DNA of 64,000 nucleotides from Flavobacteriaceae bacterium. GTDB taxonomy: Bacteria > Bacteroidota > Bacteroidia > Flavobacteriales > Flavobacteriaceae. Within the stretch, counting starts at the first letter, position 1; each line of letters begins with the position of its first letter. The stretch is taken from positions 62,001 through 126,000 of the forward strand of contig JABDMU010000044.1 of NCBI GenBank assembly GCA_013001285.1, given 5' to 3'. Position numbers and translations under genes: made by a program. The notes below the pieces were generated by a model. It saw only the letters and a list, made by a program, of their open reading frames with translations. It was not told the DNA's origin and did not search any database. This document shows, in pieces, positions 42,712 through 52,084 of this stretch.

Positions 42712-44184
42712 TTATTTTTTTTCTGAAAATGCGGAAATGGTCTTGTATTTTCCTTTTTGATAAATCGATTCTATTTTATTCAGAAAGAAATTTCTGAACA
42801 CCAATCCAAGAACTCCACTCAGACCAAGGATAATCAATCCCGCGTTGAAGTTAATGAGCTTGTAGGGTATGTAAAATAAGAGCATCGGTAGAAGGAATTT
42901 TGGTAGCGCAATTAGCATTTGAGTAGGATTAAATCCATTGGTGTTGCTAAAGGCTTTAGCCTTCACATTTAGTTCAATTGGGACCCTATTTAAGGCGCCT
43001 CCAAACAAGGTGATAAAGGAGTTCAGTCCAACATTAAATAAAGCTCCAGCAGCTATCATCCCAAAAATTTCCCATCCAAAATAAAGGTATGGTGTGCTCA
43101 GAACAAAGGAAATTGCGACAGCCACAACCATTAAATACCATTTAGATTCAAGGTATTTTTTATAAGGGATGTTCTGACTCATGAGCATTTTGTAATATTC
43201 ACTATCCCATGATGGCACAAGCTGACCAAATGTCATAAGAAAACCCCCTGTTACAAACATTGATGCAAACGCCAAAAAGGCTGGCATTTCTCTATAAATT
43301 TCCTGAGTATAAAATATCAACCCATAGAATAAAAACATAAATGACATGAACATGACCTGTTTTGGTCTTACATTTCGCCAGATAAGTTTGATGTCATTCT
43401 TTAGGAAAGGTGCAACACTTCCAAAACGATCCATCCAGGATAAATCTGTAGCATTCACTTCTTTGACCTTTTTAGAAACTGCATCATCTAAATAGAATCC
43501 TTGTTTGATGTATTTATAATTTAAAAAATACATCCCCATCATAAACACCAAAGGAATTATGACGAGATAAGGATGCTTATATAGGTGATTAAAGCCTTCG
43601 CCGATAGGCTCAATAATATTATAAATTTGAAAATATTCAAGACCGATTAATATCATTAATAGTCCAGCAATCGCATAAAAAACAGCATTGTTTTTGTTGA
43701 TAAGAAAGTTGAGGTAATTCAGCCCTAAGGACAAAAACATCACTGAGAAGAACCAGCATACCACATTGGTCACAGGATACCCCTGAGTCATTAAAACAAT
43801 GGCAAAAGGAAGAAAGAAAAATAGCGGTAAAAAATTAAAAAATGACAAGGTCGTTTTGCCCAACAAATAATGAATTACTGTATTCCTTTTTATCGGTATA
43901 ATCATTAAAGGCTTTATGTTCATAACCGGTAATTGTTGCATAAAGAACCGTATTAACATCTCAAATAAAATCCAGAAGATCAAAAAATTATTGATGGTAA
44001 CAATTGGATCAACTTCAGGAATGGCTTTTTTTAGGATAAAAAACAAACCAGCACCTGATAAAATAGCAATGCCACCAAAATATAATGCGGCCAAAACCAA
44101 GAGAATTTTTATTGCTAAACCTTTTTGAAAGTAGGAAGCTCTAAAGAATTGCTTCCATTCCATACTAATAAATCGTCTAATCAT
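42712..44184 (-). CDS. DUF5687 family ABC-type membrane protein
   Basis: 490 residues with about 12 membrane helices. Starts MIRRFISMEWKQFFRA, a pattern seen in ABC-2-type permeases that begin with an amphipathic helix. RLIWRNVRPKQ-like and MSFMFLFYGLIFYTQEI segments match DUF5687. It pairs with the ATPase gene directly downstream. The transported molecule is unknown. A TAAATTTG -7 match at 44245-44238 (- strand) could be its promoter, but lacks a -33 element. Confidence 0.82.
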   Translation of the reverse strand: MIRRFISMEWKQFFRASYFQKGLAIKILLVLAALYFGGIAILSGAGLFFILKKAIPEVDPIVTINNFLIFWILFEMLIRFFMQQLPVMNIKPLMIIPIKRNTVIHYLLGKTTLSFFNFLPLFFFLPFAIVLMTQGYPVTNVVCWFFSVMFLSLGLNYLNFLINKNNAVFYAIAGLLMILIGLEYFQIYNIIEPIGEGFNHLYKHPYLVIIPLVFMMGMYFLNYKYIKQGFYLDDAVSKKVKEVNATDLSWMDRFGSVAPFLKNDIKLIWRNVRPKQVMFMSFMFLFYGLIFYTQEIYREMPAFLAFASMFVTGGFLMTFGQLVPSWDSEYYKMLMSQNIPYKKYLESKWYLMVVAVAISFVLSTPYLYFGWEIFGMIAAGALFNVGLNSFITLFGGALNRVPIELNVKAKAFSNTNGFNPTQMLIALPKFLLPMLLFYIPYKLINFNAGLIILGLSGVLGLVFRNFFLNKIESIYQKGKYKTISAFSEKK

Positions 44185-44265
44185 GAATTTGCTGGTGTCT
44201 TTAGCATTAGTAAACTTAAGTGTTAATTTGTTACAAACAAATTTAATAATAGCTGAGGACTTTGC

Positions 44266-44273
44266 TATTTTTG
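44266..44273 (+). promoter_or_regulatory. -7 promoter element of the PaaE-like gene
   Basis: TATTTTTG, exact TAnnTTTG, 15 bases before the ATG at 44289. Confidence 0.55.
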
Positions 44274-44288
44274 TGCAAAATTTAATTC

Positions 44289-45341
44289 ATGTCTCAATTT
44301 CATTCCCTAAAAATCAAGGCGATCACAAAAGAAACCGAAAATGCCGTGAGCATTTTATTTGAAGTTCCCGATACTCTTAAATCTAAATTTGTTTTTAAAG
44401 CAGGGCAATACATTACTTTGAAAACAGAGCTTAATAACGAAGAAATTCGTCGGGACTATTCTATTTGTACACATCCAAAAAGTGAAGAATTAAAAGTTGT
44501 TGTTAAAGAAGTTCCCGATGGCAAATTTTCAAAATTTGCGAATCAAGAGCTTAACGTAGGCGATGTTTTGGAAGTGTCTGCTCCAAATGGTAGGTTTATT
44601 CTTGAACCTGACACAACTGTATCTAGATCCGTAGTTGCATTTGCTGCAGGTAGCGGGATAACACCAATTATGGGGATTCTAAAAACTGTTTTGTTTGAAG
44701 AGCCTCAGAGTGATTTTGTATTGGTTTACGGAAATAAAACCCCAAAGGACACTATATTTTTTGATGAGATCATTGCACTTCAAAGTCAGTTTGCAAGCCG
44801 ATTTAAATTCAAATTGGTTTTTAGCCAGAGTAATGAAGCCGAAGCATTATTCGGTCGTATAGAACGGTCGACAGTCAATTATATTTTGAATCAATTGGAC
44901 CCTACTCAAATCGATTCCTATTACTTATGTGGCCCTGAAGGTATGATAAATGCGGTAACTGAAACACTTTTAGAAAAGCAGGTCGCGAAGGACAAGATCA
45001 ATTACGAATTATTCACTTCCTCTGAGGCCGAACCTATCGAAACAAACGGATTGGTTGATGGGGAAACGCATGTAACGGTAATGGTTGATGATGAAGAATC
45101 AACCTTTACCATGTCTCAGAACAAAACCATTTTAGAGGAGGCCTTATCTCATGATATCGATGCGCCATATTCATGTCAAGGTGGTATTTGCAGTAGCTGT
45201 ATAGCTCGTTTAACCGAAGGTAAAGTTGAAATGCGACAGAACAATATTTTAACCGATAGTGAATTGGCCGAAGGGCTTATTCTCACTTGTCAGTCGCAAC
45301 CAACCACAGCATCGGTGAAAGTAGATTATGATGACGTTTAG
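44289..45341 (+). CDS. PaaE-like ferredoxin-NAD(P)H oxidoreductase
   Basis: 350 residues. FAD-binding barrel with RRDYSIC near 57, NAD(P)-binding domain with GSGITPIMGIL and YLCGPEGMI, and a C-terminal plant-type [2Fe-2S] ferredoxin domain with Cys296, Cys301, Cys304 and Cys334. It passes electrons from NAD(P)H to an oxygenase, desaturase or similar acceptor. No paaABCD genes are nearby, so a phenylacetate role is unlikely; lipid desaturation or hydroxylation is a common use. The stop overlaps the convergent GT9 stop by 4 bases. Confidence 0.9.
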   Translation: MSQFHSLKIKAITKETENAVSILFEVPDTLKSKFVFKAGQYITLKTELNNEEIRRDYSICTHPKSEELKVVVKEVPDGKFSKFANQELNVGDVLEVSAPNGRFILEPDTTVSRSVVAFAAGSGITPIMGILKTVLFEEPQSDFVLVYGNKTPKDTIFFDEIIALQSQFASRFKFKLVFSQSNEAEALFGRIERSTVNYILNQLDPTQIDSYYLCGPEGMINAVTETLLEKQVAKDKINYELFTSSEAEPIETNGLVDGETHVTVMVDDEESTFTMSQNKTILEEALSHDIDAPYSCQGGICSSCIARLTEGKVEMRQNNILTDSELAEGLILTCQSQPTTASVKVDYDDV

Positions 45342-46366
45342 CTTACCGAAGTCAGCAAGACCCTTACTTTTGAAAGAATTTCTTCTGGTGTAATTGTTTC
45401 AATGGCTTTTTCATAGCCATTCGGATAGTTTTTTCCATAAACTGATGTAGGTATTTTAGGAAATTTCTCGCGATCGGCTAACAGGGCATTTTCTGGATCC
45501 TGGGCGAATGGCATGAACCCAGCAAAAGGATGAGTAACACCCCAAATAGTAATTACTTTTACACCCAACATTGCCGCAATATGAGCATTGCCAGAATCCA
45601 TTGAGATCATAAGGTTTAAATTTGAAATGATATCCAACTCTTCTTTTAGCTCAAGTTTTCCTGCAATGCTGGTCACATTTCTGTAGTCATCTGCAATTTG
45701 TTGTAATTGAGAGGCTTCTTGTTTTCCTCCACCAAACAGTATGACATTGTAGTCTTTATTTAGGCCTTTTATAACTTTTTCCATTCGTTCTATCGGATAG
45801 GTTTTTCCTTCAAAAGCTGCAAATGGCGCGATGCCTATATTTACCTCCGCCGGTTTGATAAAAGACTGGCTTTTGTTTGATAATTGACACTTTGGTGGAA
45901 ATACCGGCGTACTCAGATCAATGGCATAACCTAATTCTTGAAAGACCTTGGCATAGCGCTGATGTGTTGTAGGTAATTGATGGAATATTTTTCCTGATGT
46001 CAGCGCTTTTTTCTCTTTTCTACCTTTATTTATCTGTTCGAATGGAATCGTTCGTAAAAAAAGTTTCAAGATTTTTGTCCTTAAGACATTATGAAGGTCA
46101 GCAATTGCATCTATGTTAAGTTCTTTTAGCTCATTTGACAATTTGCGCAAGCCTAACACGCCATTATATTTCCCCTTCACATCTGCAACATGCACTGAAG
46201 TGTTCGGAATATCACTAAAAAATGCTTCGTAAAATGGTCGCGTAAGAACCGTAATTTTAAGGTTGGGATGCTGTGCTACAAGAGCCCTAAGAACAGGAAC
46301 GGTCATAGCAACATCTCCCATGGCAGATAGCCGAATGACCAGAATATGTTTGTTTTGGTTTGGCAT
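45338..46366 (-). CDS. Glycosyltransferase family 9 (ADP-heptose:LPS heptosyltransferase type)
   Basis: 342 residues. GT-B fold. N-terminal HILVIRLSAMGDVAMTVPVLRAL and the C-terminal sugar-nucleotide motif SMDSGNAHIAAMLGVKVITIWG are hallmarks of GT9 heptosyltransferases of LPS inner core. The donor sugar is not proven. It follows DUF4254 by 30 bases in one unit; DUF4254 and GT9 are, to my knowledge, often neighbours in Bacteroidota. Confidence 0.9.
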   Translation of the reverse strand: MPNQNKHILVIRLSAMGDVAMTVPVLRALVAQHPNLKITVLTRPFYEAFFSDIPNTSVHVADVKGKYNGVLGLRKLSNELKELNIDAIADLHNVLRTKILKLFLRTIPFEQINKGRKEKKALTSGKIFHQLPTTHQRYAKVFQELGYAIDLSTPVFPPKCQLSNKSQSFIKPAEVNIGIAPFAAFEGKTYPIERMEKVIKGLNKDYNVILFGGGKQEASQLQQIADDYRNVTSIAGKLELKEELDIISNLNLMISMDSGNAHIAAMLGVKVITIWGVTHPFAGFMPFAQDPENALLADREKFPKIPTSVYGKNYPNGYEKAIETITPEEILSKVRVLLTSVS

Positions 46367-46396
46367 CTTAACCTATAAGAATAGATGTTTTTGGAA

Positions 46397-47005
46397 TTAC
46401 TTTTGCCCTCTTAAAACAGGGTTTAGCTCGTCATCATTATACATTTTCATTTGCTTATACACCTTCATGTATTTATCGCCATTTGAAATGTCTTCTAAAA
46501 GGTCATCAATTGCGGTTGAAAGATCTTTTCGTTGTTCTAATAATACGTTCAGTTTTTGTTGACAAACTTCTTTATGGGCTTGACTTGCATCATTTCGAAT
46601 TGTTTCTAAGTGCATATGATAAATTTTCAGTGCTAAAATGGAAAGTCTGTCAATAACCCATGCTGGGCTTTCAGAGTTGATCTTCGCATTTGGCTTCACT
46701 TGAACGTCTTTATACTTATCTAAAAAATAGCTGTCTATAAATTCAACCGTATCTGTCCTGTCCTGATTAGACGCATCAATTTTTCGCTTCAATGTTAGCG
46801 CTGCAACCGGATCGATATTCGGATCTCTGATAATGTCTTCATAAGCCCATTGAACAGTATCGATCCAACATTTTCTATACAGCAAATGCGCAAGCAGATC
46901 TTCGTCTTTGTCGTATTTATTTGTGAATGGTTGATCAACTGTATTTAGAACTTTATATGTTTTAATAACATCTTGAAAAATAGCGTTCGCTTTATCTGAA
47001 AACAT
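46397..47005 (-). CDS. DUF4254 domain protein
   Basis: 202 residues, soluble and helical, without signal peptide. Features typical of DUF4254 are LLAHLLYRKCWIDTVQWAYEDIIRDP, ALTLKRKIDASNQDRTD and SPAWVIDRLSILALKIYHM. No enzyme motif is recognised. Always-cytoplasmic character and cotranscription with GT9 suggest a link to LPS core synthesis, but this is inference. Confidence 0.85.
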   Translation of the reverse strand: MFSDKANAIFQDVIKTYKVLNTVDQPFTNKYDKDEDLLAHLLYRKCWIDTVQWAYEDIIRDPNIDPVAALTLKRKIDASNQDRTDTVEFIDSYFLDKYKDVQVKPNAKINSESPAWVIDRLSILALKIYHMHLETIRNDASQAHKEVCQQKLNVLLEQRKDLSTAIDDLLEDISNGDKYMKVYKQMKMYNDDELNPVLRGQK

Positions 47006-47024
47006 AAGGATTTAATTTAGATTG

Positions 47025-47032
47025 CAAAACTA
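47025..47032 (-). promoter_or_regulatory. -7 promoter element of the DUF4254-GT9 unit
   Basis: On the - strand TAGTTTTG, exact TAnnTTTG, about 20 bases before the DUF4254 ATG. Confidence 0.5.
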
Positions 47033-47072
47033 CGTAAAATTGTTCAATACTATTTGCCCTTTACCCATCTTG

Positions 47073-47996
47073 TTAAATGAACAATTTGGCAATAGGTGTC
47101 AGAATTAAAAGCCAAATAAAGATTTCTGAGAACCAGCGCTCGGATAAGCCTTCAATAAAATTCGTCATTATGATAGCAAGCGGTGTTGCGAGAAAGATAA
47201 ATTCGCTTCCATTTTTATCAGGTGTAATAATAATGATCACTGCGGCCAAGGCCGTGGTGTAAAGCACGAGTAAATGTGAGGATCTAAATTGTTTAGGTTT
47301 ATCAGAAATACCTTTGATATAGAAAAACGTGGCCCAAAGCCCAAGAGATAATAAAATGGTGATCCCCGTGACAAAAGAAATGTCATTATACGCAGAAAAA
47401 TCAAAATTCAAGGGCTCTATAATTAAGAGAGCATCCGATAGATCTCCAGATGTCAAAATGACGTAGCAAAACACGAGCATCATTACACAGAAAAAGCCAA
47501 TAAACGGAATGATCCAATTCTTTATTTCGTCATTCGAAAACAATAATAAAGCAGCAAATATTATTGCTAAAAACAGAATGGCCCAAAAGTAAAACAAGGC
47601 CGCTATTGTGATCCAAAATGCAGCGTCGAATAATTTCTTTTTTACATTTTGATGACTGCGTAAACTAAAAATGCGCCTTAATGCCAATATCACAAACAAA
47701 TTTGCAAGCAGAATATTATTGTTTTCAAAAGCCATTGGAAGCATAGCCAACAACAGAACGTAAAATAGGATCTTGAAACTATTTCGTTGCGTCAACGTAT
47801 TTTTAGTAACGAAAAATGCCAAAACAGAAATCGAAAAGAAGATGACTCCGAACATGAGGACGTCTATTGCAAAAGATTCGATGTTCATAGTATCTGGAAA
47901 TGGGGTTAGCTTCACAAACACATATACCACTAAAATATAAAGGCTAACAAGTACCAAATGAATTGGTTTGGAAGTGCTAAAAAATTTAGATATCAT
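47073..47996 (-). CDS. DUF6427-like multi-pass membrane protein
   Basis: 307 residues with about nine membrane helices over the whole length, starting MISKFFSTSKPIHLVLVSLYI. LRSHQNVKKKLFDAAFWITIAALFYFWAILF is similar to flavobacterial proteins I know as DUF6427, which tend to lie beside purD and a small membrane protein. No transporter signature is recognised. Function unknown. Confidence 0.8.
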   Translation of the reverse strand: MISKFFSTSKPIHLVLVSLYILVVYVFVKLTPFPDTMNIESFAIDVLMFGVIFFSISVLAFFVTKNTLTQRNSFKILFYVLLLAMLPMAFENNNILLANLFVILALRRIFSLRSHQNVKKKLFDAAFWITIAALFYFWAILFLAIIFAALLLFSNDEIKNWIIPFIGFFCVMMLVFCYVILTSGDLSDALLIIEPLNFDFSAYNDISFVTGITILLSLGLWATFFYIKGISDKPKQFRSSHLLVLYTTALAAVIIIITPDKNGSEFIFLATPLAIIMTNFIEGLSERWFSEIFIWLLILTPIAKLFI

Positions 47997-48059
47997 CTAT
48001 TCTTAAATCTGCTGGTTGATTTTCATTTTAATACATCTGTGAAAAACGAAAAAAAAATG

Positions 48060-48067
48060 TAATTTTG
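48060..48067 (+). promoter_or_regulatory. -7 promoter element of the small membrane protein gene
   Basis: TAATTTTG, exact TAnnTTTG, 23 bases before the ATG at 48091. Confidence 0.5.
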
Positions 48068-48090
48068 CGATATAAATATAAGATTATACA

Positions 48091-48318
48091 ATGAAAGATT
48101 TCTTTTATGCCATTCAGGATTTATTTGTAGACGTGTTATTTGCTCCTTATGATGCTTTAAGAGCTATCGAATTAGATAATTGGTGGCTTGCTAATATTGT
48201 GTCTTGGCTTTTCATTATTATTGGTTTGGCGGCCTTTTTATATTGGATGAAGGAACTAAAGCGCTTTAATGATAATGGTGAAGAAGATAAAAGTATTTCT
48301 TCTCACTCTTATTTATAG
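48091..48318 (+). CDS. Small single-pass membrane protein (DUF6341-like)
   Basis: 75 residues. A conserved-looking N-terminus (MKDFFYAIQDLFVDVLFAPYDALRAIELDNWW) precedes one membrane helix (about 35-52), then a charged tail KELKRFNDNGEEDK. Resembles the DUF6341 family of flavobacteria placed between purD and DUF6427. Function unknown. Its stop overlaps the purD stop region by 6 bases (convergent). Confidence 0.8.
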   Translation: MKDFFYAIQDLFVDVLFAPYDALRAIELDNWWLANIVSWLFIIIGLAAFLYWMKELKRFNDNGEEDKSISSHSYL

Positions 48319-49584
48319 GTCAAACCCAATATCCTTACGATAATACATCTTATCAAAGCTAATTTTATTTATGTTTTGATAAGATTTTTTTATGGCCTCA
48401 TGATATTCTTTTCCAAATGCTGTAACGGCAAGTACGCGTCCTCCGGATGTTACAATTGATCCGTTATCTTTCTTGGCTCCAGCATGAAACACCACTGCAT
48501 CATTAACAAGGTGTAAGCCAGAAATCGTCTTTCCTTTTTCATAAGTCTCGGGATAGCCTCCAGAGACCAGAACTACCGTTGTAGCCGCTCTATCGTCAAT
48601 ATCCAATTCTACTTGATCTAAAGTGCCTTTTGAAATAGCCTGAAATACCTGAACAAGATCATTTTTTACTCTAGGTAATACTGCTTCGGTTTCTGGATCT
48701 CCCATTCGCACATTGTATTCTATTACGAAAGGATCTTCATTAACTTTAATAAGCCCAATGAATACGAATCCTTTATATGGCAAATTATCCTTTTGTAACC
48801 CATCAATTGTAGGTTTTACAATGCGCTGTTCAATTTTATTCAAAAATTCTGAAGTTGCAAATGGCACTGGCGAAATAGCTCCCATGCCGCCTGTATTTAA
48901 TCCTGTGTCGCCTTCGCCAATACGTTTATAATCTTTGGCTGTTGGTAATATTTTATAATTCTTCCCGTCGGTTAACACAAAACAACTTAATTCAATGCCG
49001 TCTAAGAATTCTTCAATCACTACTTTTTCGCTAGCGATTCCAAATTTTGAATCGATTAGCATTCGCTTTAATTCTGCCTTGGCTTCATCCAGATCATTTA
49101 AGATTAATACACCTTTTCCAGCGGCAAGACCATCTGCTTTTAAAACATATGGAGGCTTAAGTGTTTCCAAAAATTTATAGCCCTCCCCAACATTTTCCTT
49201 TGTAAAACTCTTATAAGCTGCGGTTGGAATTTGATGTCTGTATAGAAATTCTTTAGCAAATTCCTTACTGCCTTCCAATTGTGCCGCTTTCTGTTCAGGG
49301 CCAATTACAGCAATATGCTGAAGTCCTTTGTCCTGTAAAAAGAAATCATGAATTCCATTCACCAATGGATCCTCAGGGCCAACAACCACCATTTCAATGT
49401 TCTCTTTAAGAACCAAAGCTTTAATTCCATCAAAATCGTTGACATTAAGATCAACATTTGTTGCGATCTCTGAAGTACCGGAATTGCCTGGCGCTACAAA
49501 TAAGCGATCACACAAACTACTTTGAGAAATTTTCCAAGCAAAGGTGTGCTCACGGCCGCCAGAGCCAATTATTAAAATATTCAT
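48313..49584 (-). CDS. purD: Phosphoribosylamine--glycine ligase
   Basis: 423 residues. ATP-grasp enzyme of de novo purine synthesis, joining glycine to phosphoribosylamine (GARS). N-terminal MNILIIGSGGREHTFAWKIS, PYVLKADGLAAGKGVLI, GDTGLNTGGMGAISPVPF and EYNVRMGDPETEAVLPR are diagnostic. Length is normal for the monofunctional bacterial enzyme. It has its own -7 element upstream. Confidence 0.97.
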   Translation of the reverse strand: MNILIIGSGGREHTFAWKISQSSLCDRLFVAPGNSGTSEIATNVDLNVNDFDGIKALVLKENIEMVVVGPEDPLVNGIHDFFLQDKGLQHIAVIGPEQKAAQLEGSKEFAKEFLYRHQIPTAAYKSFTKENVGEGYKFLETLKPPYVLKADGLAAGKGVLILNDLDEAKAELKRMLIDSKFGIASEKVVIEEFLDGIELSCFVLTDGKNYKILPTAKDYKRIGEGDTGLNTGGMGAISPVPFATSEFLNKIEQRIVKPTIDGLQKDNLPYKGFVFIGLIKVNEDPFVIEYNVRMGDPETEAVLPRVKNDLVQVFQAISKGTLDQVELDIDDRAATTVVLVSGGYPETYEKGKTISGLHLVNDAVVFHAGAKKDNGSIVTSGGRVLAVTAFGKEYHEAIKKSYQNINKISFDKMYYRKDIGFDL

Positions 49585-49605
49585 TTACAGCTATTTTATA
49601 AACCT

Positions 49606-49613
49606 CAAAAATA
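49606..49613 (-). promoter_or_regulatory. -7 promoter element of purD
   Basis: On the - strand TATTTTTG, exact TAnnTTTG, 21 bases before the purD ATG. No obvious -33 element. Confidence 0.5.
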
Positions 49614-49670
49614 ATTGCTTTTACGCGTAAAAAATAATTAATTTACAGAAACATTTTTTATTCAGTTCTT

Positions 49671-50984
49671 TTGAGATTATTCGATTTTTCTTTACGTTTT
49701 AATGGCTATCAAATCGATAAGGCTCGTCAGGCGCTAAGCCAAATACAGCTAAGACTTTCAAAAGATCCTGAACACTATATCGAAGAAAAAAAACGAGAGG
49801 TTTATTTGTATCATCTCATGCATAATGCTTTTTACAAATCCTTAGTGAACACGGATGAATATACCAATTGGGCAGCTGTTCCTGTGATGACCAAGCGTGA
49901 TCTTCAACAAGCACTTGATGATCGGTTGTCTGATGAATACAAGAAGCATTCAGTTTACGTAAACAAGACCTCAGGCTCTTCAGGTGACCCTTTCATCTTT
50001 GCCAAAGACAAATGGAGTCATGCTTTGACTTGGGCAGTTATAATGGACAGATTTGCTTGGTATGATATCGATTTTAATCGCTCTCTTCAGGCGCGATTTT
50101 ATGGTATTCCTTTGGACAAAAAAGGCTATTATAAGGAACGATTAAAGGATTATTTTAGTAATCGATTTCGGTTTTCAGTATTCGACCTGAGTGATGCAGC
50201 TTTTGAAAAATGTCTCAGGAAGTTTTCACATACACCCTTTGATTACATTAATGGATATACAAGTCCAATCGTTCAATTTGCGAAATTTTTAAAGCGCAAG
50301 AATGTGGTTCTTACCACGGTTTGCCCTAATTTAAAAGCATGTATGGTAACCTCCGAAATGCTATTTGATGACGATAAAGCGCTAATGGAAACTCAATTTG
50401 GTGTGCCGGTTGTTAATGAATATGGCGCTTCGGAATTAGACCTCATTGCCTTCCAAAATAAAGAAGATAATTTTCAATTAAATAGTGAAACTCTTTATGT
50501 AGAGATCTTAGATGAGCATGACAACATATTGCCTCCTGGTGAAGAGGGTCGTATAGTCATCACTTCCCTTTATAATAAAGCACATCCTTTCATCCGTTAT
50601 GATATTGGCGATATTGGTATTATTTCAGCAAAGGGGAGTTCAGCAAAACCCATTCTAGAAAAATTGATAGGCAGGACAAATGATATTGCAGAATTACCGA
50701 GTGGGAAAAAAGCTGCTGGATTAACCTTTTATTATATTACAAAAAGTATCATAGAAGACGATGGCAACGTAAAGGAGTTCATCATCGAGCAATTCACATT
50801 GAAAAATTTTAAAGTGAGTTATGTAAGCCAAGAATCGCTTTCTCAGGAACGCATTAAATTCATTAAAAAAGAAATGGAAAATTATTTAGAAACTGGAATA
50901 GATATTACCTTTGAAAGAACTGATAAACTGGAACGTTCAAAAAGTGGTAAACTCAAACAGTTTACATCCTATTTAAAGCCTTAA
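49671..50984 (+). CDS. Phenylacetate-CoA ligase-like adenylate-forming enzyme (CapK family)
   Basis: 437 residues from a TTG start; no in-frame ATG occurs before residue ~50, and RLFDFSLRFNGYQIDKA fits the family N-terminus. AMP-binding motif KTSGSSGDPFIF near 100, NEYGASELDLIAF and RYDIGDIG follow. CapK-type proteins are common in capsule and O-antigen clusters, where they probably activate a carboxylic acid for attachment to a sugar; the substrate is unknown. First gene of a three-gene + unit with wecB (2-base gap) and a GT4. Confidence 0.87.
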   Translation: MRLFDFSLRFNGYQIDKARQALSQIQLRLSKDPEHYIEEKKREVYLYHLMHNAFYKSLVNTDEYTNWAAVPVMTKRDLQQALDDRLSDEYKKHSVYVNKTSGSSGDPFIFAKDKWSHALTWAVIMDRFAWYDIDFNRSLQARFYGIPLDKKGYYKERLKDYFSNRFRFSVFDLSDAAFEKCLRKFSHTPFDYINGYTSPIVQFAKFLKRKNVVLTTVCPNLKACMVTSEMLFDDDKALMETQFGVPVVNEYGASELDLIAFQNKEDNFQLNSETLYVEILDEHDNILPPGEEGRIVITSLYNKAHPFIRYDIGDIGIISAKGSSAKPILEKLIGRTNDIAELPSGKKAAGLTFYYITKSIIEDDGNVKEFIIEQFTLKNFKVSYVSQESLSQERIKFIKKEMENYLETGIDITFERTDKLERSKSGKLKQFTSYLKP

Positions 50985-50986
50985 AA

Positions 50987-52084
50987 ATGAAACTCACAAT
51001 AGTTGCTGGCGCACGCCCAAATTTTATGAAGATCGCTCCTATTATTCGCGCTCTTGACTTAAAGGCTTCAAAAGGTTTTGAGATATCTTTTCGATTAGTG
51101 CATACTGGTCAGCATTATGATAAAAATTTAAGTGACACTTTTTTTGAGGAATTAAACATTCCCTATCCAGATATTAATCTCGATGTTAAAAGTGGTACTC
51201 AAGCCGAACAAACCGCTGCCATCATGATCGCTTTTGAAAGCGACCTTGAACAGCATCCATCTGATCTAGTGATTGTTGTTGGCGATGTCACGTCCACCAT
51301 GGCATGTACTATTGTAGCTAAAAAAATGGGGGTAAAAGTGGCGCATGTTGAAGCGGGAATCCGTTCGGGCGACATGAGAATGCCCGAAGAGATCAATAGA
51401 ATTGTAACCGATAGCCTCACTGATTATTTCTTTACGACCAGTAAACATGCCAATTCAAATCTAATAAAATTGGGTGTTGCTGAACATCGTATTTTCTTCG
51501 TTGGAAATGTGATGATCGATACCCTTAAAAAGCATCAGAAACAATTTAATCCACCTGCTATTTGGTCCGATATAGATTTAAAACCTCAAGGTTATTTGGT
51601 CATGACTTTACATCGCCCAAGTAATGTGGATGAAGAAATTAAACTTAAGACTTTAATTTCTAGTATCCTGTCCCAGAGCAATAATATCCCGATCATATTT
51701 CCAGTACATCCGCGCACCAAGCATATTCTAGAGCGCTTAAAAATTCAACATGAAAACCTGCATTGTATTGAGCCTTTAGGTTATTTTCAATTCAATTATT
51801 TGGTTCAGCATGCGCTTGGTGTACTTACAGATTCAGGCGGCATTACAGAAGAAACTACTGTGATGAATGTACCTTGTATTACTTTAAGAGAGAATACCGA
51901 AAGACCTGAAACTTGTGAAATAGGAACCAATATTCTGGTGGGTCACGATTTAGATCTTTTAGGGAACGCACTACGAAAAATGGTGAACAAAAACTGGAAG
52001 TCAGGTGAAATTCCTGAGCTTTGGGATGGTCATGCTGCCGAGCGTATTGTTGATCACATAGTTGCAATTAATCGGAATTCATGA
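50987..52084 (+). CDS. wecB: UDP-N-acetylglucosamine 2-epimerase (non-hydrolysing)
   Basis: 365 residues. Interconverts UDP-GlcNAc and UDP-ManNAc. VAGARPNFMKIAPI, HTGQHYD, KVAHVEAGIRSGD, TLHRPSNVD and DSGGITEE are the family hallmarks, including the His and Glu/Asp catalytic residues. It supplies ManNAc-type sugar for the polysaccharide; no UDP-ManNAc dehydrogenase (wecC) was seen next to it. The 4-base overlap with the next gene couples translation. Confidence 0.94.
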   Translation: MKLTIVAGARPNFMKIAPIIRALDLKASKGFEISFRLVHTGQHYDKNLSDTFFEELNIPYPDINLDVKSGTQAEQTAAIMIAFESDLEQHPSDLVIVVGDVTSTMACTIVAKKMGVKVAHVEAGIRSGDMRMPEEINRIVTDSLTDYFFTTSKHANSNLIKLGVAEHRIFFVGNVMIDTLKKHQKQFNPPAIWSDIDLKPQGYLVMTLHRPSNVDEEIKLKTLISSILSQSNNIPIIFPVHPRTKHILERLKIQHENLHCIEPLGYFQFNYLVQHALGVLTDSGGITEETTVMNVPCITLRENTERPETCEIGTNILVGHDLDLLGNALRKMVNKNWKSGEIPELWDGHAAERIVDHIVAINRNS

